Below are positions 45,245-56,469 of a stretch of DNA of 64,000 nucleotides, in pieces. The number at the start of each line of letters is the position of its first letter. Positions within the stretch are counted from its first letter, which is position 1. The notes beneath the pieces are model-generated. The model did not search any database. It was not told where the DNA came from and was given only the letters and a program-made list of their open reading frames with translations. This DNA is from Halichoerus grypus (taxonomy: Eukaryota; Chordata; Mammalia; Carnivora; Phocidae), in the NCBI RefSeq assembly GCF_964656455.1, contig NC_135725.1, positions 51,591,688-51,655,687 on the forward strand. Reading direction: 5' to 3'. The translations under genes were made by a program, and so were the position numbers.

Positions 45245-45600
45245 AAGCCCCACCACCACTTTCGGAGTTATCGATATCATCACCATCACTTTCTCCACCC
45301 CCCCCCAACATCCTCACTTCCAACGCTACTTCTACTCCCACCTCACCATCTCTACCCCTACAACCTCCACTACTACCTCAACCACCGCAAACACCACCAG
45401 CTCTACCACCAATATGAACAGTTGGACCACTAATGTTTCCAACTCCACCACCATCCTATATCCATCTCTATCCACATTTCCCTCACCATCTTTACCAGCC
45501 CCCTACACACCGACCAGCACACCATGTCCACCATCCCCTCAGCTCTAGCACTCCATCTCTCCATACTTCCACCACCATCGTCACTGTCACCACCATAGTT
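45245..45600 (+). repeat. Degenerate (CAC/CCA)n-derived block
   Basis: About 350 bp made of CACCAC, CCATCA, CCTCAC and ACTACC variants, nearly free of G on the + strand. Reads as a decayed trinucleotide array. The 63-codon frame at 45433-45624 is a by-product of low complexity. Confidence 0.8.
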
Positions 45601-45604
45601 CTTT

Positions 45605-46345
45605 GCAGACCTCTAGTTGTATGATATGCTACAGACTCTTGTGATTTACCCTTCCTTCAAGCCAAATTGTCTAACCGGGACAAGTGGGAATATTGCAATC
45701 TAATCATTAAGCAGTTAAACAACTTATATTCCTATGGTAAGCCCAAACTCAATTTCTGCAGAACTGCTCACAATTTAAGGTAGAGAATAATGTGCAAATA
45801 AGCAGGACATTTTTATTTTTATTTATCTAGCCACTTTACTACTGTCTTTTGATAGTGTGGACTTTTTTTTTTTAAATGCAGCTACCATTTTTTGAAATTC
45901 ACCCATCCCTCACCGTCATTCTACAATATATCCCTGAGAGTGAGGTTCAGCAAGAGTATATGGCTCAAGTCTAGGACAAAACTAGTTTACACATTTGGTA
46001 ATATTTTTTTAATAAAAGCAGAGAGTTTAATTCGTTTAATACGTTATCCAAATAATTTTTTTCTGATGACAAAGAACACAAGCTCACATATAAAATGTTT
46101 TCATGTCATTTAGAATTCCCCAACTCAAGCTTGTCCATATGGAAAGGTTTGATTTGACTAATATTTCTCAGGTCAATCACCACACTCATGCGTTACAGCC
46201 AAAAATACTCTAACTTAAAGAATCAATAACAACTCAATGTGTTGCATTATAAAAAGATATTTTCTGATTTAAGAAAACGGGGAGAAAAATTTTTGGTCAA
46301 TCTAAAGAACAATTATGCTGCTATCCTTCATTAACTTTCCCTATT
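45605..46345. other. No recognised feature
   Basis: AT-rich unique DNA with a T run at 45865-45874. Confidence 0.45.
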
Positions 46346-46354
46346 CCCAGTCTA

Positions 46355-46745
46355 TTCCCTACTTTTTGTTCTGTGTCTCAGGAAATTGAAACTTGCTGAT
46401 CGCATCAGCTGGGCTTTCTAGCCAACTGGGTACAGCCAATGGGAGACAGTGGAAAGGGAAGCTGAGCTCTCTCTTCCTACTCCTTGACAGCTTCAGTCTC
46501 TGTTTCTGTGTCCTTCCACTATCACAGCTAAAGCCAGGCAGCTTCTCCTCATGGCTCTAGTGGTTACTTGACTAAACACAGCACTGTTTCCTTCCCTTGT
46601 CCTTTGGGTGCTTTGATTGGCAACAATTTCCCATTTTTGCCAGTGCCTGGGTGCCTCAACTCTTCTAAACCTGAAAGTAACCACTCCATGGGGGTTCCTC
46701 CCTTTGAGCCATCTAGGCTGAATTCTACCTCCTGCTAGCAACCTG
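46355..46745. repeat. Possible old interspersed repeat, family unknown
   Basis: 'CGCATCAGCTGGGCTTTCTA', GCCAACTGGGTACAGCCAAT and 'AACCACTCCATGGGGGTTCC' loosely resemble the segment at 30030-30330. The 82-codon minus frame at 46493-46741 is not supported. Confidence 0.3.
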
Positions 46746-47097
46746 ATTAAAACAGCAATGAAGAGAAGGAGATATGATCCTTATGCTGCTCTTATAATCA
46801 CCTTGAGAAGAGATCATCACCAAAATCTAGTATATAGATAAAACAGCTCAGTAGTCTGCTTCAAATTAGCATTAAGGAAAATAGTCAGGCAAGGTATTTT
46901 TTCCCAGATATATCTTTCTCTCCACTTTCAGCTCCACTCCCTGGCCCTGAACTTACAGAAGACAGATAAACGGAAACATTATATCCTAATTTACTCAATG
47001 CAAGCTGCAAGGATAGGAGGCAGAAATTCTGGGTAGGGTTCTTTCTAGGCAGAGAATAGTATATAATTAGAATATCCTTAAGATATTCCCAAACCTC

Positions 47098-47308
47098 AGA
47101 GCATCTGGGTGGCTTAATCAGTTAAGCATCCAACTTTTGATTTCAGCTCAGATCATGATCTCAGAGTCATGGGATCGAGCCCCCCATTGGGCTCTGCACT
47201 CAGTGGGGAATCTGCTTGAGACTCTCTCCCTCTCCCTCTGCACACCCCCTCCCCACCGCTCACTCATGCACTCTCTCTCTCTCTAAAATAAATAAATCTT
47301 TAAAAAAA
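47098..47308 (+). repeat. CAN-SINE, older subfamily, with perfect TSD
   Basis: GAGCATCTGGGTGGCTTAAT head, CAACTTTTGATTTCAGCTC diagnostic segment, (CT)n, AAATAAATAAATC. TSD AGATATTCCCAAACCTC (17 bp) is identical at 47081-47097 and 47309-47325. Confidence 0.95.
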
Positions 47309-47477
47309 AGATATTCCCAAACCTCTTGAGAACCTAGGCATGACAGAAGGTACAGAAGCGGAAGTCTCCGTAGTATTAATACTCTCTTACATTTTTACAG
47401 TACTATAGTTTCCAAAATGCTTTCACATTCTTCATATTATTTGACTTGAATATTGCATAATTAGGGAATCAAACTCT

Positions 47478-47562
47478 TAACAATCTGAATGGAGAAGGTA
47501 AATCTAAGACGATAAAGGTAAACAATCTGAATGGAGAAGGTAAACCTAAGAGGATAAAGAGA
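47478..47562 (+). repeat. 42-bp tandem duplication
   Basis: The unit starting AACAATCTGAATGGAGAAGG occurs twice in tandem with a few substitutions. Confidence 0.85.
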
Positions 47563-47564
47563 AC

Positions 47565-48055
47565 ACTGAAAAATAGCTGTATTGTAAAGAGTAAATACCA
47601 TTTGGAGAGTAGGTATTCAGGTATACAGGGCAACCTCATCTAATGCAATTGTCCCAATTCTTGTAAAAAAAAAAGTTGACCATAAAGCAATTTTCTTTTA
47701 ATCAAAACCTATTTTTTCATTGACTTACATTATAAAACCAAAGATTCATTCCCCACAGGAAATATTTTAGCCCTAAGTCTAAATAAAAATCACATTTAAC
47801 AATGCAACAAACCCCTCTAAAGTCAATTAACTAAAGTAAAAGCTATAGTTTCCTGACACAACAATAATCACATTCAAAATAATTCAAAAAATACGAATAA
47901 AGGCTCTGGAACAACATTCTTTTAAGGATAGATCCACAGAGAAGCAAAATCATCCACAGAGGCTTTAACAGAAAGCAGCCTGTGATGTTGTGATGTAGAG
48001 TAAGAAACACTTAGTCTTCCTCCCATTCCTGGCACAGTTACTTAAACCCTTAGAT
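47565..48055. other. AT-rich segment, unclassified
   Basis: No gene. 'CTTACATTATAAAACCAAAG' through 'ACAATAATCACATTCAAAAT' might be an old repeat, but I do not recognise it. Confidence 0.35.
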
Positions 48056-48059
48056 TTTC

Positions 48060-48480
48060 TGTTGGAGGAGGTCAGCGGGAGGCCGTGACCGCGCGTTGAC
48101 CCACCGGTGAGCCCCAGGCTATCAGGGGCTCCGCACCCGGCCCTGGAATGTGCGTTCTCCCCACCGTTCCCGCAGTTGGGCCACTTTCAAGGACACAGCC
48201 CTGAGAGAGCACTGCGTTGTTGAGATCATCTGGACAGTACCTGTGGCCCAACCCAGTTAAGGCCTCTATGTAAACTTGTAAGCCTCTGGCAAGCAGGTGC
48301 GGGGACATCCTCGTCCCGTGCAACCCAAGACGCCCCGTAAATTCCCTTGCTTTTTAAAACATCTACCTCCCTCCACCTACCTGGAGTGGTCACCTTTTTC
48401 CTCGTTCTCTCCTTGCTTCCCGCCCCGCTCCCACCCCAAGCCAGTAGCTCGCATTACCAGGCCAGTTTGCAAACCAGCGA
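48060..48480 (+). mobile_element. Possible LTR fragment, CpG-rich
   Basis: 'GAGATCATCTGGACAGTACC', CCAGTTAAGGCCTCTATG, 'TAAGCCTCTGGCAAGCAGG' and 'AATTCCCTTGCTTTTTAAAA' have the order of an R/U5 region of an old LTR as I remember it. CpG density is above background. Family not named. Confidence 0.4.
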
Positions 48481-48519
48481 TTTCCTAAAGGTTAAGAGGA
48501 ATATAGGTGAAAGGGAGCG

Positions 48520-48720
48520 TTTTTTGTTATTCATAACAAGCCCCTTTCAACCACAGCTGAGTTTATGTTAATGAGGTAATTTTGGAAAACCCCTAAGGGC
48601 GGGGGGGGGGGGCTAGTTGCCAGGGGAACCAGCATGGTGATTGGAGAGATGGAACTTTCAGTCCCGCCTCCACGCCCCCTCTTCCCTCCTTGTGGGGCAT
48701 AGTTTGAAGGACTCTGGGAA
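48520..48720 (+). mobile_element. ERVL-type LTR fragment
   Basis: 'TTTTGTTATTCATAACAAGC', 'CAACCACAGCTGAGTTTATG', TTAATGAGGTAAT, a G run (48600-48611) and 'GGAACTTTCAGTCCCGCC' form a known mammalian ERVL-like LTR block. It is truncated at the 3' side. Confidence 0.55.
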
Positions 48721-48849
48721 GGTGCCACTCAAAACTTTCCTACAGTGCTGTCTGGCGTTTCGTTCCTGGGGACTTACTCCTTTGGCTTAAATACTTACTT
48801 CTCCCAGAGTCTTCCTTTAAACTGGAAATATCCACGTGTTATACCTTTG

Positions 48850-49015
48850 AAGCCATGTTCTCCAAATTGTAATCTCTGGGCCATCTACATCAGAAGCACC
48901 ACGGATGCTTATATTACCCCCACCCCAGACCTTCCGAATTAGTATCCCAGAGATTGGTCTGGGAGTCTGAATCTTAACAAGCTCCCAGGGGCATGTTAAC
49001 ATTTGAAAACCACTA
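48850..49015 (+). repeat. MER5A-like hAT DNA transposon
   Basis: 'ATCTCTGGGCCATCTACATC', CCACCCCAGACCTTCCGAAT, 'TGAATCTTAACAAGCTCCC' and 'ACATTTGAAAACCACTACTT' give the full MER5A order. Confidence 0.7.
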
Positions 49016-49194
49016 CTTGGTGTGAATAAGGTTATCAAACTCTTTGCCTCAGCACTGTTCCAGAAAGGGAAAGGATATTATCCTATCCTGTGCATATTTT
49101 GTACCCTGGGTGCACAAGTGTTCCTTATTCTCTGAGACGCTAGAGCCCTTGGAGGGTACAATCGCAATATCCTCCAGCTGTAGAAGCTTTGCAG

Positions 49195-49390
49195 TTTGTA
49201 AAGCGCGTTTTTATGGACTCTCTTTTTTAATCTTCACAGCGGTCCCGTAAGGATTATTTTTATACCAATTTCTTATATGAAAAAAAATGGATTTTCAGAG
49301 AAATTAAGTCTCTTTCTCAAGGTTACACAGAGCTGAGATTCAACACCAGATTTTCTAATGCTAATTCTCATGTTCTGAGTCTGGCTTGTA
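49195..49390 (-). repeat. MIR SINE (old)
   Basis: 'TTTGTAAAGCGCGTTTTTAT', 'TTCACAGCGGTCCCGTAAGG', 'TCAAGGTTACACAGAGCTGA' in reverse-complement MIR order. Confidence 0.7.
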
Positions 49391-49394
49391 GCTC

Positions 49395-49885
49395 TTGAAA
49401 AGTTAAATAGCCCTTAAAAGAAAGAGGAAAAAGAAAAAAGAGGGTAAATGGGACTTAGATTGAAATCTCAAATAATCAAAAGATGAGAGCACAGAATGGG
49501 ATTAAAAAATTCTTACGTTGGACATTTACAATTCAAAGTAAATTGCCCTGACTCTCCACAGCGCGGTCAGACCATAATACCACAAAAACACTTGACTCTA
49601 ATCAAAGGTCAACAGAACACTGGTTGTTCGCAGTCATTTGATTTTACACTAAGCTCTAAGGATCTTTTCTCTGTCTAAAGTGGAATTTTATATGTTTTGC
49701 GATGGACAGAGCACAGTGAAGCAGGCTATATTTTGGCTCAGAAAAATATAATTGTTTTAATCTAATTTTTATTAGGCAAAATTTTAAGCATGCACAGGGC
49801 AGAGAGAATAGTATAATGATCCCACATGTACCCATCACCCAGCTTCAACAATTATCGAGATTCTGCCATTCTTGGGGGAAAAGTA
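49395..49885. other. No recognised feature
   Basis: Unique sequence; 49740-49860 includes a run reminiscent of an L1 tail ('TATAATGATCCCACATGTAC', 'CATCACCCAGCTTCAACAAT') that is often seen in old L1 3' ends. Confidence 0.35.
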
Positions 49886-49905
49886 GTTTTAAAAAAAAAA
49901 GTCTT

Positions 49906-50111
49906 GGGCGCCTGGGTGGCTCAGTTGGTTAAACGACTGCCTTCGGCTCAGGTCATGGTCCTGGAGTCCCGGGATCGAGTCCCGCATCGGGCTCCCTGCT
50001 CAGCAGGGAGTCTGCTTCTCCCTCTGACCCTCCCCCCTCTCATGTGCTCTCTCTCTCTCATTCTCTCTGTCTCAAATAAATAAATAAAATCTTTAAAAAA
50101 AAAAAAAAAAA
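49906..50111 (+). repeat. CAN-SINE, young
   Basis: GGGCGCCTGGGTGGCTCAGT head, the TCTGACCCTCCCCCCTCTCATG subtype, AAATAAATAAATAAAATC and 18 A. TSD A10-GTCTT before (49891-49905) and after (to 50116). Very close to the 3533 copy. Confidence 0.96.
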
Positions 50112-50119
50112 GTCTTAAA

Positions 50120-50900
50120 ATCATATAACAATGTATAAATTCAGAATTCTCCACTGCAAAAGTCAAAATATTTTCAAATAAAGAAGCAAATATGTATATT
50201 AACAAATAAATTTATACATCCGCACATATTTCTAAGGAGAATGAATTGTTTCCCTTGTGGGGATGCATACAAAATGCCTGCTTACAGCTCAAAAATGTGT
50301 GTGTTATCACAATCTGTTTGATGGCAGGCACTAATGGTCAGAAAAAATAAAATTTAGTCCTTACAGTCTGTCCCGTCTTTAAGCAAAATGCATGCCATTT
50401 ACTTGGGAGCTATATAACAGATGTGGATTTAAAAGGAAGAGACCAGTTATAAAGCACTGGGGGGAAGCTGTGCAGATGTCCCTGTTTTTAATGTGTTACT
50501 ATGCGGGGCCAATTTATCTCACTGCAAGTGATCTAGGACTTCATGAAACAGCTCCAGCTTACAGATCACCAATACCGTTAAAGGCCTTACATTGTTAAAA
50601 AAAAAAAAAAAAAAAAAGGCATCCTTAAACCTGGCCATTAAGGCACACAGGGTGGTGTCCCGGACACATTAAATCTGATGAATAAGATGGAAGGACAGAA
50701 ATGTTTGGGGATATATAATACAAAGGCATATATGGACAGGTCTTAGCCCTTTGTGGGAAGGCAATCTCTAAGCTCTCCTCACAGAAAAGAGCGTTAGATA
50801 GTTCATCACACCAGAAGCCTGAAATAGCGTCATTATTAGGAGGGTGAAAAATTATTCTTGTTGCTCTCCTAGAGCTGTAGCTTTCTATAGATCCAGTAGC
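50120..50900. other. Unique sequence with an orphan A20 run
   Basis: 20 A at 50598-50617 follow a stretch (50380-50597) without recognised retroposon or gene homology. No AATAAA lies close upstream and no TSD was found, so a processed copy cannot be claimed. Confidence 0.35.
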
Positions 50901-50904
50901 TATG

Positions 50905-51085
50905 ACAAATTAAGTGATTGTTTTGTGCCAAGCACTCTACTAGATCCTTTAAAGGATACAAAGATTATCTCACTTAATTTAAGTGAGGTAAGTGTTGCTA
51001 ATAGATTTCAGAGATGAGGAAGCTGAAATTCAGGTATAAGTAACTTGAGATAGAAAGTGGCTGATTCAGGATCTGCCTTTGGTTC
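50905..51085 (-). repeat. MIR SINE (old)
   Basis: 'TTTGTGCCAAGCACTCTACT', 'TCAGAGATGAGGAAGCTGAA', 'GATTCAGGATCTGCC' in reverse-complement MIR order. Confidence 0.65.
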
Positions 51086-51139
51086 TTTCTGATTCCAAAG
51101 TCTTTTCTGGAGTTCTCATAAATGATGGCAGTTGAAATA

Positions 51140-51390
51140 ATCCTTTTTAGGACACTCTAGCAATATGTATCCCCTTGCTTGTTTGATTCGGCTACTTCTT
51201 TTCTAGAAATTTAACCTGTGGGAATAATTGAACAAGATTCCAAAGCAGTACACACAAAGAGATCTATTGCAATGTTGGTTATGATACAAAAAATTGGCAA
51301 CCACCAAAGTGTCCACTGAGACTGAAAAAACTAATTTTGATAAATCCACATACGGAGATGGTATATACCTGTTTAGAAGGTTCCAAGGTA
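51140..51390 (+). repeat. Old L1 3' region (left of SINE)
   Basis: 'TTTTCTAGAAATTTAACCTG', 'TGCAATGTTGGTTATGATAC' and 'CCAAAGTGTCCACTGAGACT' match the decayed ORF2-end/3'UTR of L1M elements. Continues at 51617. Confidence 0.6.
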
Positions 51391-51606
51391 GGGTGCCCAG
51401 GTGGCTCAGTAGGTTAAGCGTCCAGCTCTTGAATTCAGCTCAGGTCATGATCTCAGGGTCATGATCTCAGGGTCGTGGAGCCCCGAGTGGGGCTCCATAC
51501 TCAGCAGGGAGTCTGAGATTCTTTCCTTCTGCCCCTCCCCCTACTCCTGTACGCATGTATACTCTTTCTCCTTAAAAATAAATAAATAAATCTTTTAATA
51601 AATAAA
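51391..51606 (+). repeat. CAN-SINE, older subfamily, with internal duplication
   Basis: GGGTGCCCAGGTGGCTCAGT head. ATGATCTCAGGGTC is repeated in tandem at about 51447-51474. AAATAAATAAATAAATC tail. TSD GTTCCAAGGTA (51380-51390) against GTTCAAGGTA (51607-51616). Nested in L1M. Confidence 0.93.
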
Positions 51607-51616
51607 GTTCAAGGTA

Positions 51617-51795
51617 AGGTATATATTGGTATATAACCTCTTTATTTTGAGATGAAAGAAGCAAATTATAGAAGACAATTATAATAGAAATATGCATGTG
51701 TATGCGTATACGTGTGTGTTGGGGGAGAAAGACACACAGCAAACTTACCAGTGGTTTCATTCTCTTCAAATTACTTAAATTTTTAAACAACTATA
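51617..51795 (+). repeat. Old L1 3' region (right of SINE)
   Basis: 'GGTATATAACCTCTTTATTT' and 'TTACCAGTGGTTTCATTCTC' continue the L1M end interrupted by the SINE. Confidence 0.5.
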
Positions 51796-51799
51796 GAGA

Positions 51800-52310
51800 T
51801 AAGTATCAGATAAAAAAGTTAAAATTTTTCTGTGTGAGACACTAAGTCCCTGCTCTTTTCCCCTGAAAAGTCAAACTCCTGGTGCAATCCGGCCCAGCTT
51901 TTGACAGTGACATCAAGGGATATTTGTGAGAGATGAGGGGTTTGTCTTTATTCAGATTTGCAGATCTAACTGGCAAAGTCTTCCCTGACCACCGAAAGCA
52001 GAAATAGATGCTTCCTCTCTGGGCTTCTGGGACATCCTGAGTACATTCCTCCTTGTAGGTTAGTTACCTCACTACTCTAAACATTTAGGTTACATGTCTA
52101 TTACCCTCACTTGACTCTGAAATCCTCTGATGAATGAGTGAGGGAAGGAGGGAAGGAAGGAAGGAACCAATGGTTCATGGATGATGTTTAACTTCAAAAA
52201 GCTGGTGATGTGTTCAAAGTCCCCATCAGATAACCATTGTATTATGAATCAATTAATCAAAGCCTGAGCTAAAGGTGCTGCTGTAGAGAGAGTCCTGGGT
52301 CATGAATGTC
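51800..52310. other. No gene; short (GGAA)n
   Basis: A GGAAGGAAGGAAGG run at about 52150-52166; otherwise unique. Confidence 0.45.
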
Positions 52311-52314
52311 GGGA

Positions 52315-52500
52315 TAGGCAATGGATGTAAAACCTGGATTTTCTACCTAGAGGTTTTGTGAGAAAGTCTCTTCATCTGAGTTTTAGATTCACCGTCTGTA
52401 AAGCTGACAGGATAACACTGACACAGGAGGACAAAATTAGATAAAATATGCAAAATGCCTGGCACATAGCAGACATTCAATTAATATTTGCTGTCGCCAT
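52315..52500 (+). repeat. MIR SINE (old)
   Basis: 'AACCTGGATTTTCTACCTAG', 'TCTTCATCTGAGTTTTAGAT', 'TGCCTGGCACATAGCAGACA' in MIR sense order. Confidence 0.65.
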
Positions 52501-52849
52501 TACTACAGAGCTTAGTAAGTGAAGTTCGTGTACTACACTGGCTTACGGGAGCATGAAAGTACAAAATTAAGAATTGTTTTTAAGCTACTGCTAATTCACT
52601 TCAGATCTAACACCAGTCAGTGCCTGCAATAGTCTTGTCCCCATATCCTCCAAGGGGTCAGATGGATCTCCTGGGTAATCTGCCTTGAAAGGCATCGACT
52701 AGACCATTTTGACTCCAGGGCAAGAAAGAATGACACAGATGTAATGTGTCTCCCAAAAATGGAAAGTTGAAGTCTTTGGTGACCTTTGGTTTCATGTAAT
52801 CAAAGAAATTTTCTGACTTAGAAAACAACCAAGCAAACAGAAGTGAAGA

Positions 52850-53435
52850 TATTAGGGACTCAGATACATTACTAGTGGGAGTAAAACCTGAAAAAAGGTT
52901 CTTGGGGGAGGGAGAGGGGCAAACTGACAGTATCTATAAACACGTAATGTGTGCATTACCCTTTGATCCAGCAATTGTTCTTCCAAGAGTTTATCCTATA
53001 AAAATACCCACACAAGTGTGCAGTTCTAGATGAACAGTGTGAAATACTGTTTGCAGGAGTGAAAAATCAGCAACAACCCAAATCAATAGGGAAATGGCTA
53101 AATAAATTATGATACATCCCTCCAGTGGTGTATACTGCAGCTGTTAGAATGAAATTGATCTCTGTATATTTCCATGATAAAAATGTGCCAGATGTATGAA
53201 TAAGTGAAAAAAGCAAATCACAGGGCAATAGGAGCCCAATTTTGAAGAAAAAAATAGTAAAAATAACCTTTGTATATACATAGAAAAACCCTAGAAAATG
53301 TATTCAAAATTATTCTATTTTAGGGGTGATATCAGGGGCTTTCACTTTCTACTATATGCAGTGCCTTATCTTTAGATATTATAAATGAGCACGCCATTAA
53401 TTACTTTGGTGATTAAAAACCAAAAATGTTATTTT
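52850..53435 (+). repeat. Old L1 3' end
   Basis: 'CATTACTAGTGGGAGTAAAA', CCTTTGATCCAGCAATTG, 'ATCAATAGGGAAATGGCTAA' and 'AAAAAAGCAAATCACAGGGC' give the standard order of an L1M ORF2 end and 3'UTR. Frame broken. Confidence 0.75.
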
Positions 53436-53439
53436 TAAA

Positions 53440-54055
53440 ATTCCAGTTATTAATGGGAAGGAAGGTAAAATATGGGACAAAGAATGACTTTGTTAAAAAT
53501 CTTAAACTATTCTTTCTGATGATTCTTGTCCCCAAGGCCCTTTGACCGTTAGCCGGAAAACTGGCCATGCCCTATAACTCTGTTAGCTAACCTGATAGGT
53601 CTGACTGATGGTAAATGGGACAGGGATCATCTAGAATGGTCTTTTTTTTCTTTTTTTTTTCAAAATGAACAAAAGCCTAATATACTACCTGGCTGTGAAA
53701 TATGTAATTGGAAAAAGTATTGCCCCTTGGTTAAAGAAGTGACCTCCAATGGGCAATAATTCCTCTAGATTGAACATTTTGTTACAATTGTCCACAGAAA
53801 CTTAAAGAGGTTATTTCCTTGATCTGCAGGGCATTCATTTTCTACTATAAGCATCCCACAGTGTAATGTATATACCCTACATATAGAAGATTAATAGCAT
53901 TTCTTTAGAGCTTTTCCCCTGAACTTCTCAATACAAGTGGTGCTCATGAAAATGATTTGCTCTGAATCACTTTTGAGCCCCAGCATTCAAGCATTCCTAG
54001 CTGTTCTTCCCTCTTATTTCCACCACTGTTGCATATTATTTCTTTTAAAAAAAAA
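53440..54055. other. No recognised feature
   Basis: AT-rich unique DNA with a T run at 53641-53660. Confidence 0.4.
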
Positions 54056-54059
54056 TCAC

Positions 54060-54405
54060 CCAACTCACTTAAAATTTTTTTTAAAAAATGCAAATAAAAA
54101 ATATTTTCCACCTACCATATTGACAAAGATTGAAGAAATGGGCAAAATTCAGGGTTGCTGAGTGCATACTCAGGCACCATCTTGGGTTTGTAAATCAGTA
54201 TACTTCTCCCAGGAGATAATTTGGTAATTTGTATATCAAAATGGAAAATGTGAATCCTTTTGACCCAGCCATCTCCCACAGGAGTGAAAAGATGTATGCT
54301 TCATGAAAAACTATTCTGTCAGTAGTACAGAACAGGTTTAAAAACTGGAATATTCAGACAATAGAACATTAGTTCTGAGATAGTTAACAAAGGGATACTA
54401 TAGTA
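54060..54405 (+). repeat. Old L1 3' region, left of an LTR insertion
   Basis: 'ACCATATTGACAAAGATTGA', 'TTTGACCCAGCCATCTCCCA' and 'AGGAGTGAAAAGATGTATGC' match an L1M ORF2 end. Continues at 54867. Confidence 0.6.
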
Positions 54406-54407
54406 AA

Positions 54408-54866
54408 TGGAATAGTGCCCTCCAAAAATTCATATCCACCTCAAACCTCAGAATGTAACCTTATTTGGAAATAGGATATTTGCAGATGTAGTTAAGGGTC
54501 TCAAGATGAAATCATCCTGAGTTTTGGGGTGGGCTCTAAATCCAATGACTGGTGTCCTTATAAGAAAAGAAGATACTGAGAGATACATAGACACACACAG
54601 GGAAGAAAGCCATGTGGTGACAGAGACAGAGATTGGGGTTATTGTAGCTATAAAATAAAGAATGCCAAGCATTACCAGTTACCACAGGAAGTAAGGAGAG
54701 AGGCATGGAACACATTCTCCCTCAAAGCCTCCAGAAGAAATTAGTGCTGTCAACACCTTGATTTCAGACTTCTGGTCTTCTGAATGTGAGAAAATAAATT
54801 TCTGTTATTTTAAGCCACTCAGTTTGTGGTCATTTGTTATGGTGACTCCAGAAAACAAATACAGAT
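54408..54866 (+). mobile_element. MaLR (MLT1-like) solo LTR nested in L1
   Basis: 'TAGTGCCCTCCAAAAATTCA', 'AATCCAATGACTGGTGTCCT', AACACCTTGATTTCAGACTTC, AATAAATTTCTGTTATTTTA and 'AGCCACTCAGTTTGTGGTC' give the complete order, including the polyadenylation signal. No internal retroviral genes. Confidence 0.8.
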
Positions 54867-55030
54867 ACAATGTTGGGATTTGTTTAAAAATGATCCATGA
54901 TGGGGGGGAGGGGGTTGGAGAGAGGTATTGATGAGACAAAATTAAGATAATAATACATGGGAGTTATACAATATTCTGAATGCTTTGTATGTATTTGAAA
55001 TTTTCCATCACAATGAAAGGTAAAAGGAAA
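54867..55030 (+). repeat. Old L1 3' end, right of LTR
   Basis: 'GTATTGATGAGACAAAATTA', AATACATGGGAGTTATAC and 'GTATTTGAAATTTTCCATCA' form the L1M terminal block. A similar block follows at 55050-55270. Confidence 0.65.
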
Positions 55031-55449
55031 TACTATGTAGATTTAAGTTTATTGATGGGGAAAGATATCTGTGAACAGATAGTTGAGTAGAATAAAATAG
55101 GTCACCAAACATGTTGGCATCTTATGATTTATCCTAAAGAGAGATTCCAGAATGATGTTTATCAAGATGTTAGTCAGTCATTTCTGGATAGTATTATTTG
55201 AGTTGATTTCTTCATGTTTTTTGTAGTGTTGGAATTTTTTATATTAAGGATGATTGATTTTTATTTTTAAAAATAAGCTATTTTCAACAACAGTAGTAAT
55301 AGTAATAATAATAATAACAATGTCCTCTTAAAATTACACCATAACAAAAATTTCCTTCTTTACCCCATAACAAATATTTCCTTCCTCAACCCCTCCCCTG
55401 CCCGCACTTATTCACAGGGAATCCAAAGATGCTTGACTCTCTCCTAACT

Positions 55450-55665
55450 ATAGAAATGCTCAGTAATGTCATCTGTTGAGCCAGTGTCCACTATTTGCAT
55501 TTACAAACTCTCATCCTCACAACAGCTCTGCAGGGTAGATATTATTATCCTCGTTTTAGTCATGAGAAAATAAAGTTCCAAGAGGTTGAAGTATGAAGAC
55601 CAGGAAATAGTCTTTACGGGGTGGAAATGGGATTTAAACTTAGGTCTCTGTGAGTCCATGTGCTT
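55450..55665 (-). repeat. MIR SINE (old)
   Basis: 'CTCATCCTCACAACAGCTCT', GCAGGGTAGATATTATTATC, 'GGATTTAAACTTAGGTCTCT' in reverse-complement MIR order. Confidence 0.75.
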
Positions 55666-55669
55666 TACA

Positions 55670-56465
55670 GCATGCCAGCCCCCTCTGAAAAGGTAAAAAA
55701 TATGCATGTCAGTTTGTATGAACAGGAACACTCACAGCATATATATATGATAGATATATGGGCATGTACCCAGCAAAGGCCAAAAACCATATAGTTCCTG
55801 AGGAGGACACCAGCATTTCAATGAATTACCACAACTAACCAGTAATGGATGTCATTAACACACTGACTACAGGCACAGAAATGGAAGACAGTGGCTTCTG
55901 ATCATAGGAAATGCTCTCCGAAGCATTTGATTCAAGGGACTCAAATCAGGAAACTTCTCGTTTGTACACCTTCTCCACTGCTTATACAACAAGCAAGAAC
56001 CTAATCCTCTTATTTGAAGATCTCAGAGAGCAAGCAGTGTATGAAATCACTTCAACAAAGCAGCAAAAGGAATATTTCCGCTGCTTGGTCGTGGTTTGGT
56101 CACTGCTTTCTTCTAAGTTATTGTGAACCTAGGGACTGCCAGTCGAAGTGGGAAAGACAGAGAGGAAACAAAGAGAACTGAACATCACTGGCTGACTTTG
56201 GAGGATGCGAGATGGGAGACAAGACTCACTTCATCAGTCCAAAGGCCTCTAAGAGAAAAAAAAAACTAAGGAAACTAGACCAGTTTGATTCAAAGGTACT
56301 GCAAAATGAAAAACAAAACAAAACACTTTGCATCAAATAAGAGCTTTCTTCCCAGAATAAATGCCACAGAGGAGTTAATCACCTAAAATTAAAACACACG
56401 GTTCTCATATTTAGTTTTTTTGTATTGTCAACATGTTCCAGTGTTCAAGTTGAAACCAAAGATTA
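55670..56465. other. No recognised feature
   Basis: Unique sequence; the 71-codon frame at 55911-56126 has no known domain. Confidence 0.45.
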
Positions 56466-56469
56466 AATA

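Noticed and set aside
45433..45624. Proline/histidine-rich 63-codon frame
   Set aside because: It is a by-product of the CAC-rich low-complexity block.
50380..50617. Processed pseudogene ending in A20
   Set aside because: No homology recognised, no nearby polyadenylation signal and no target-site duplication; the A run alone is not enough.
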